Assembly (NCBI RefSeq): GCF_002095395.1
Contig: NZ_MJEI01000106.1
Location: 124,001-188,000 of the forward strand
DNA: 64,000 nt
Reading direction: 5' to 3'
DNA from: Williamsia sp. 1135
GTDB taxonomy: Bacteria > Actinomycetota > Actinomycetes > Mycobacteriales > Mycobacteriaceae
Part shown: piece after piece, positions 59,933 through 64,000 of the stretch
Numbering within the stretch: the stretch's first letter is position 1
Layout: every line of letters begins with the position of its first letter
Program-made: the position numbers and the translations under genes
The notes under the pieces: generated by a model
What the model was told of the DNA's origin: nothing
Seen by the model: the letters and a program-made list of their open reading frames with translations, nothing else
The model's database searches: none

Positions 59933-60250
59933 ATGTCCGAGATCACCGCGGTACCAGCCGCGATAGAGGCTTACGCAGACACCGCCGCGGTGATGTCCGC
60001 CGCGGTGGCCACCGCCGGGTCGATCAACGCGGCTGCCAATGTCGCGACGATGGTTCCGGTGTTCGGACTCATCGGCCAGGAGTTCCTGCTCGCTTTCGCG
60101 CAGGCGCAGGCCAGCCACCTGCTCGCGGTGGGTCAGCTCGCGGCCGTGCACGCGGGGACCGCAGCCGCCGCCCTGGCGACAGCCGCCGAGTTCACCGAGA
60201 CCGACGACGGAGCGGGCAGCCAGTTCAGGGCCATCGAGTCAGCGCTGTAG
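59933..60250 (+). CDS. EspC-like ESX secretion-associated protein (DUF2580 type)
   Basis: 105 aa from ATG 59933 with GGGGGAAG upstream. All-helical, Ala-rich, with two long helices (AIEAYADTAAVMSAAVATAG and SHLLAVGQLAAVHAGTAAAA) and an ATAAEFTETDD end, the pattern of DUF2580/EspC proteins and related to the WXG100 hairpin. The sequence YxxxD/E-type signal is not clear. EspC is co-secreted with EspA in ESX-1; here the following gene is the candidate partner. Confidence 0.7.
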   Translation: MSEITAVPAAIEAYADTAAVMSAAVATAGSINAAANVATMVPVFGLIGQEFLLAFAQAQASHLLAVGQLAAVHAGTAAAALATAAEFTETDDGAGSQFRAIESAL

Positions 60251-60269
60251 CGACCGGTCGGGGGACCAC

Positions 60270-61598
60270 GTGAGCACACCGAACTTCACACCGAATCCTG
60301 TGGCGGCGCCGCTGGATCCGACCATCCGCGAACTCGTCGAGTCGAGTCCGCTGGGTCCGATCCTGGATACACCGGTCAGCAAGGTCCTCGCGGATCTCGG
60401 CCTGCCCGGCCTACCGGAATTGTCGGCCATGCCGCCACTGCCGGGTCTTCCGCCGCTGCCGCCACTCGATCTGAGTGTGTTGATCAAGCCGATCACCGAC
60501 CTGCTCGGTGGCTTCGGGACAGGCAATCTCGGTGGGGGAGATCTTGATCCGACGATGATCCTCGAGGGCCTGTCGCAGATACTAGAGATGTCCATGGGGA
60601 TGGGCTCGGGCGCACTCGAGGCTCTCGACCAGGTGTGGACCGGGCAGGCGGCCGCGGCCACCACGGTCAAGGGCGCGCAGGCAGGCGCTGACACCGCGGC
60701 GTTGTCCACCCAGGGCGGGGTGATGTCGATCGACACCCAGGGCGCCGCCGCGATCGTGGGCACCGGGCTGTCCCTGGTCCAGGGGATCATCGCCAAGACG
60801 ATCGGGATCATCGCCGCGTCGGCGCCGATCCTGGTGACACCACCGGGTCAGGCGCTCGCGCTGGGCGTCGCGGCCGAGGGGCTCGCCGAGGCAACCGCTG
60901 TGGTCACGGCCACGCGGGCCCAACTTCTCGCACCCACGAGCCACATGGTGTTGAACGGGCAGCCCGTCCCGGTGACGGGTGCCCCCGCCGCCGGACCCTC
61001 GCCCTTCTCCATCGCGAGCACAGTGCTCGACGGGGTCGGTAAGCCGATGGTCACCGGGGTAAGCAAACTCGGCACCATGACCAGTTCAGCGGGTGGCCAA
61101 CTCCTGAAAAGCCATGAGGCTCAACTGAAGAGTGCGTATGCCACCAAAAACGGTGAACTGGCGACAACAGTTCCTGCCGGACTCGCGGGTCTGCGGGGTG
61201 CAGGTGGCGGTGGCGGTGGTGGCGGCGGCTCGGGGCCCGGCGGCGGTGGTGGACCAAGTCCGCTCAGTGCACGGACGGCGCCGGGTTTGATGAGTGGGCC
61301 GAGCCCGGAGGGGGCGGGAGGGCCATCGAATCGCAATCAGAGCACCGTCGTGCCCGCCGGAATGGGTGGTCCGATGGCTCCGATGGGCGCGATGGGAGCC
61401 GGACGCGGCGCCGGCGAGTCGGATGATCAGCACGAGACCGCCGACTACCTGGTGACCGAGCTCAACGGGAGCCGCATCATCGGGGAGATCTCAGATGTCG
61501 CACCTGCCGTGATCGGCGAGACGCAGACAACTGACCCTGCGCCGTCGCCGGATGTGCGGCTGCGGCTGGGTCCACCGGCCCGCGATCACGAAGTCTGA
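60270..61598 (+). CDS. EspA/EspB-like ESX substrate
   Basis: 442 aa from GTG 60270. Pro-rich start, then a long helical region with a WxG-like turn (QVWTGQAAAATTVKGAQAGA), hydrophobic stretch IIAKTIGIIAASAPILVTPPG, and a Gly-rich linker (about residue 310 onwards) before the end HETADYLVTELNGSRIIGE. This domain order resembles EspA/EspB substrates. It is probably secreted through the ESX apparatus encoded to the right. The family assignment is by layout, not by a clear match. Confidence 0.6.
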   Translation: MSTPNFTPNPVAAPLDPTIRELVESSPLGPILDTPVSKVLADLGLPGLPELSAMPPLPGLPPLPPLDLSVLIKPITDLLGGFGTGNLGGGDLDPTMILEGLSQILEMSMGMGSGALEALDQVWTGQAAAATTVKGAQAGADTAALSTQGGVMSIDTQGAAAIVGTGLSLVQGIIAKTIGIIAASAPILVTPPGQALALGVAAEGLAEATAVVTATRAQLLAPTSHMVLNGQPVPVTGAPAAGPSPFSIASTVLDGVGKPMVTGVSKLGTMTSSAGGQLLKSHEAQLKSAYATKNGELATTVPAGLAGLRGAGGGGGGGGGSGPGGGGGPSPLSARTAPGLMSGPSPEGAGGPSNRNQSTVVPAGMGGPMAPMGAMGAGRGAGESDDQHETADYLVTELNGSRIIGEISDVAPAVIGETQTTDPAPSPDVRLRLGPPARDHEV

Positions 61599-61638
61599 CC
61601 AATCAAAATTTCTGACCTGAAAGCAACGGGGAGCAACA

Positions 61639-61944
61639 GTGGGCAGCGATCAATTGAATGTGGATTCCGACGAGTTGTTGAGGGCGGCCATCGAATTGGA
61701 CACGCTCGCCGACGGATTGGAGGTAACGCTGGCGCAGGAGAAGCCGAACTTATCGGTCGATCCGGCGGGGCGCGACGAGGTATCGGTTGCGGCGGCCACC
61801 ACCTTGTCTGCGGTCGCCGAGACGTTTGTCGGGGGTGCCTCTGTAGGCGTGCACGAGCTCCGGAAGATCGCCGCAGTACTGCGTGCGCAGGCCGTCGGAT
61901 ACCGGGGGGCCGAGGAGACGATCGAGGAGGCCTTCCGCCTCTGA
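61639..61944 (+). CDS. PE-like protein
   Basis: 101 aa from GTG 61639. LNVDSDELLRAAIELDTLAD and DPAGRDEVSVAAATTLSAVA match the PE helical hairpin (PAGxDEVS is a PE hallmark), with a YRGAEETIEEAF C-terminus like PE35's. PE proteins pair with PPE proteins and are exported by ESX systems. The next gene is its PPE-like partner. Confidence 0.72.
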   Translation: MGSDQLNVDSDELLRAAIELDTLADGLEVTLAQEKPNLSVDPAGRDEVSVAAATTLSAVAETFVGGASVGVHELRKIAAVLRAQAVGYRGAEETIEEAFRL

Positions 61945-61964
61945 TCAGGCGGTGAGGACAGACG

Positions 61965-63008
61965 ATGACAGGTTTCACGAATGTGGTCTGGCAGGCCAGA
62001 CCGACCGAGCAGTTGGCGAAGGATCTCGGCGACGGCGCCGGGGTGGGTTCGTTGGCAGATGCCGGTGCCGGCTGGACCCGGTTGTCGGTAGTCCTCGCCG
62101 ACTCCGGTGCCGACTATCTGAGAATCATGGCCAGGCTGGGTATTTCGTGGGAATCGGCGCACTCCGATCACGCGTTCGCAAAGCTCGGGGCACTGGCACC
62201 GTGGTTCGTCGATGCGGCCACGGCCGCGGCAGACAATGCCGGACGGGTGGCGGCTCAGTGCGCGGCCACCACAGTCGCCCGGCTCGCCATGCCGAATCTC
62301 CCCGAGATCGAGGTCACCAAAGGGGTGCGGGACACGGCCGCGGCGGTGGGAGCAGCGCTGGGCAGCCCCATCGGGGGTGTGGCAGCCGACGCCGAACGTG
62401 CCCTGCACGACCAGAAGCAACGAGCTGCCCGCGTGATGGAGGCCTACGAGTCGGCGTCGGAGCCACTGGCCCGTCCATGGACGGAAACCCTTCCGCCGGA
62501 GATCGTCTCGTCCGTAGCACTGACATCGGAGGAGGCTTCCCGGCAGCACCGCTCCGTGCCCGAGGCGCCGGTGTCGCCGACGGTGCCAGGTGGATCGGTG
62601 GGAATGGGGCCTGTGGCGATGCCGGTCACCGTCGCCGCGCCTCGCGAGAAATCGCGATTCGCGGCCACGGTGGTGGCGGGGTCGAGTGTCGGGCCGATCG
62701 TCGCGGAGCCAGCGGCCTCCACCACAGCGCCCAGGCCGGCGTCTCCGCTTCCGCCGATGGCTCCGATGGTGGGCGGTCTCGTGCCGAACAGCGAAACACC
62801 CATACGTCAACCGCGTTCGGTTCCGTCGGCGGGTATCGACCCCGCCGGAACCGAGACCGCGAACACCGCGATCGACTGGGCTCATTTCGATCAACCTGCA
62901 GCCGCCGCCGTCGAGCATTCTGATCCCCGGTACAGCAGCGGTGTGCTCGATCTGCATACGAACACATCGATTCCCGCCGTGCTCGGCGCCGGGGACCAGG
63001 ACCGGTGA
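61965..63008 (+). CDS. PPE-like protein
   Basis: 347 aa. The N-terminus VVWQARPTEQLAKDLGDGAG follows the PPE pattern W-x-A-R-P-P-E, with Thr replacing the second Pro. A WxG-type turn (ISWESAHSDHAF) follows near residue 65. The C-terminal half is Pro/Ala-rich. Expected to form a heterodimer with the PE-like protein, recognised by the EspG-like chaperone encoded next, whose start overlaps this stop (GTGA). Confidence 0.75.
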   Translation: MTGFTNVVWQARPTEQLAKDLGDGAGVGSLADAGAGWTRLSVVLADSGADYLRIMARLGISWESAHSDHAFAKLGALAPWFVDAATAAADNAGRVAAQCAATTVARLAMPNLPEIEVTKGVRDTAAAVGAALGSPIGGVAADAERALHDQKQRAARVMEAYESASEPLARPWTETLPPEIVSSVALTSEEASRQHRSVPEAPVSPTVPGGSVGMGPVAMPVTVAAPREKSRFAATVVAGSSVGPIVAEPAASTTAPRPASPLPPMAPMVGGLVPNSETPIRQPRSVPSAGIDPAGTETANTAIDWAHFDQPAAAAVEHSDPRYSSGVLDLHTNTSIPAVLGAGDQDR

Positions 63009-63835
63009 GCGACATGTGGACGATGGAGACCGCGCCCGGTTATGAGCTGACCGACGACCACCTGGATCATCTCGGAATGCTTCTCGGGCATCAGACGTGG
63101 CCTCTGGTCTTGGCCATCGAACCCGGGTACGAGTATGTCTCGGCGCGTGATGCCGCACTGTCGTCGGCCGTCGACGAACTGACCTCACTGGGGATTCTGT
63201 GCGACGACCCGCATGCACACCGAGGCGTGGCCGAACCACTGGCGGATGCGCTGTCGATACTCGCCAATCCGGAGATGCTGATCGAGACAAGGGTTTTCGG
63301 TTCCGAAGGATGTGCGCGGTCGTGTCTCGCCCGGCAGGGTCCCAGACATGTACTGGCCAGGCGCACGGGCGTGGGTGTCGAGGTCCGAGAAGTACCCGTT
63401 CACTCCGTGAGGGATGTGGGTGCCATCGTCACGAAGCACCTCGGGGTGGCGGATACATCGGCCCTCCCGGCGTTCAGCGCTCCGGCCGGCGAATTGCGTG
63501 TACGACTCGATCGCGCACGGTCCGCGGCGGACTACTCGGATGCGTTGCACGCCATGGGCGCAGGCGATCAGGTGGCCGCAGGCTACGCCGCCGCGTTCGA
63601 ATCGTGCACAGCCCATGCCGAGATCGTTGCCATCGAGTCAGGGCAGGGGCGGACGGTTCGATCCGCCGGTGCCGTCGCGATATACGACACCGCGCGTGGT
63701 CGGATTCTCGCCGGCCCGAGCACGTCGCCGGACGGACGGATCTGGACGACGTTGTCGGGCGGTAGCCCACACAAGATTTCTCAGGCAGTCGAGCTTCTCG
63801 TGGAAACACTGCCGTCGGGGAGGTGGTTGCCGTGA
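63005..63835 (+). CDS. espG: EspG-like chaperone
   Basis: 276 aa. YELTDDHLDHLGMLLGHQTW at the start, then the EspG alpha/beta fold ending with YDTARGRILAGPSTSPDGRI and HKISQAVELLVETLP. EspG binds PPE proteins and delivers PE-PPE pairs to the ESX machine. Coupled to the PPE gene by GTGA. Confidence 0.82.
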   Translation: MSDMWTMETAPGYELTDDHLDHLGMLLGHQTWPLVLAIEPGYEYVSARDAALSSAVDELTSLGILCDDPHAHRGVAEPLADALSILANPEMLIETRVFGSEGCARSCLARQGPRHVLARRTGVGVEVREVPVHSVRDVGAIVTKHLGVADTSALPAFSAPAGELRVRLDRARSAADYSDALHAMGAGDQVAAGYAAAFESCTAHAEIVAIESGQGRTVRSAGAVAIYDTARGRILAGPSTSPDGRIWTTLSGGSPHKISQAVELLVETLPSGRWLP

Positions 63836-63969
63836 TCCGAAGGGCACGGGCGGGCGCAGGTCGCGAAATCGATCTTCGTTCGCCGCGTCTGCGGGGGCGG
63901 AACCAGACGTTAGATCCGTGGACATCATCTGATGCCGCGGCAGCCATACAAGAAGGGGAAGAAAGATGA
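63832..63969 (+). CDS. Possible small ORF, 45 aa
   Basis: GTG 63832 overlaps the espG stop as GTGA and its TGA (63967-63969) overlaps the next ATG as ATGA. It is Arg-rich at the start and ends QEGEER. No homology is recognised. The double overlap suggests it is translated, but the ribosome-binding site of the next gene lies inside its last codons, so chance is possible. Confidence 0.35.
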   Translation: MIRRARAGAGREIDLRSPRLRGRNQTLDPWTSSDAAAAIQEGEER

Positions 63970-64000
63970 CCAACGGTCTCGAACTCGACGTCTCGGCCGG
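63966..64000 (+). CDS. Start of next ESX gene (runs off right edge)
   Basis: ATG 63966 with AAGGGGAAGAAAG upstream. Only MTNGLELDVSA is visible. From the locus an Esx (WXG100) or a further ESX protein is expected, but 11 residues do not show which. Confidence 0.55.
   Translation, partial: MTNGLELDVSA

Overview
The window is high-GC actinobacterial DNA. Antigen 85-like esterase remnants, a type VII (ESX) locus with PE/PPE/EspG-like genes, mycobacterial-type ribosomal operons and many 13E12/DUF222, DUF559 and DUF4262 style genes point to a mycolic-acid bacterium of the Mycobacteriales. Gordonia is my best guess; this is inference from gene content, not from a marker search.

Layout. (1) 1-5257: the end of a CHAT-domain protease-like gene, a decayed HNH/DUF222 gene, an unrecognised beta-rich protein, and an unrecognised translationally coupled gene pair whose first member carries a frameshift. 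(2) 5271-22139: a secondary-metabolite operon on the minus strand, TetR regulator - tetramodular NRPS (4615 aa, C-A-T x4 plus thioesterase) - MbtH - DrrA-like ATPase - DrrB-like permease, closed by a long hairpin. (3) 22243-25814: a frameshifted Ag85-like esterase, an SDR oxidoreductase, a VOC protein, a two-TM protein and an MTB12-like lipoprotein. (4) 25900-38412: the spc ribosomal operon, split in two. rplN-rplX-rplE-rpsN is followed by a strong hairpin and about 5 kb of unrelated genes (DUF4262, DUF559 nuclease-like, TerD-AIM24 fusion, membrane alpha/beta hydrolase). Then rpsH-rplF-rplR-rpsE-rpmD-rplO-secY-adk-map resumes behind a second promoter that shares a 25-bp core with the first. 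(5) 38517-42822: dtd, a lipoprotein, an F420-type oxidoreductase and a molybdopterin oxidoreductase. (6) 42935-51849: a complete L-rhamnose catabolic operon on the minus strand (mutarotase, MFS transporter, isomerase, kinase, fused aldolase/dehydrogenase, lactate dehydrogenase, LacI regulator) with a perfect LacI-type operator upstream and a near-perfect second copy inside rhaI. (7) 51903-56817: infA-rpmJ-rpsM-rpsK-rpsD-rpoA-rplQ-truA. (8) 56899-64000: the start of an ESX locus (ParA/EspI-like ATPase, YbaB-like pair, EspC-like, EspB-like, PE-like, PPE-like, EspG-like) running off the right edge.

How it works together. The NRPS cluster should make and export a small peptide starting with serine, probably N-acylated. 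The rhamnose operon encodes the whole route rhamnose -> rhamnulose -> rhamnulose-1-P -> DHAP + lactaldehyde -> lactate -> pyruvate. A family of three hairpins with the same loop core (ACCTGCGG) lies between three convergent gene pairs and probably acts as bidirectional terminators. Four frame-breaking indels fall in three non-core genes, while the 13.8-kb NRPS and all ribosomal genes are intact.
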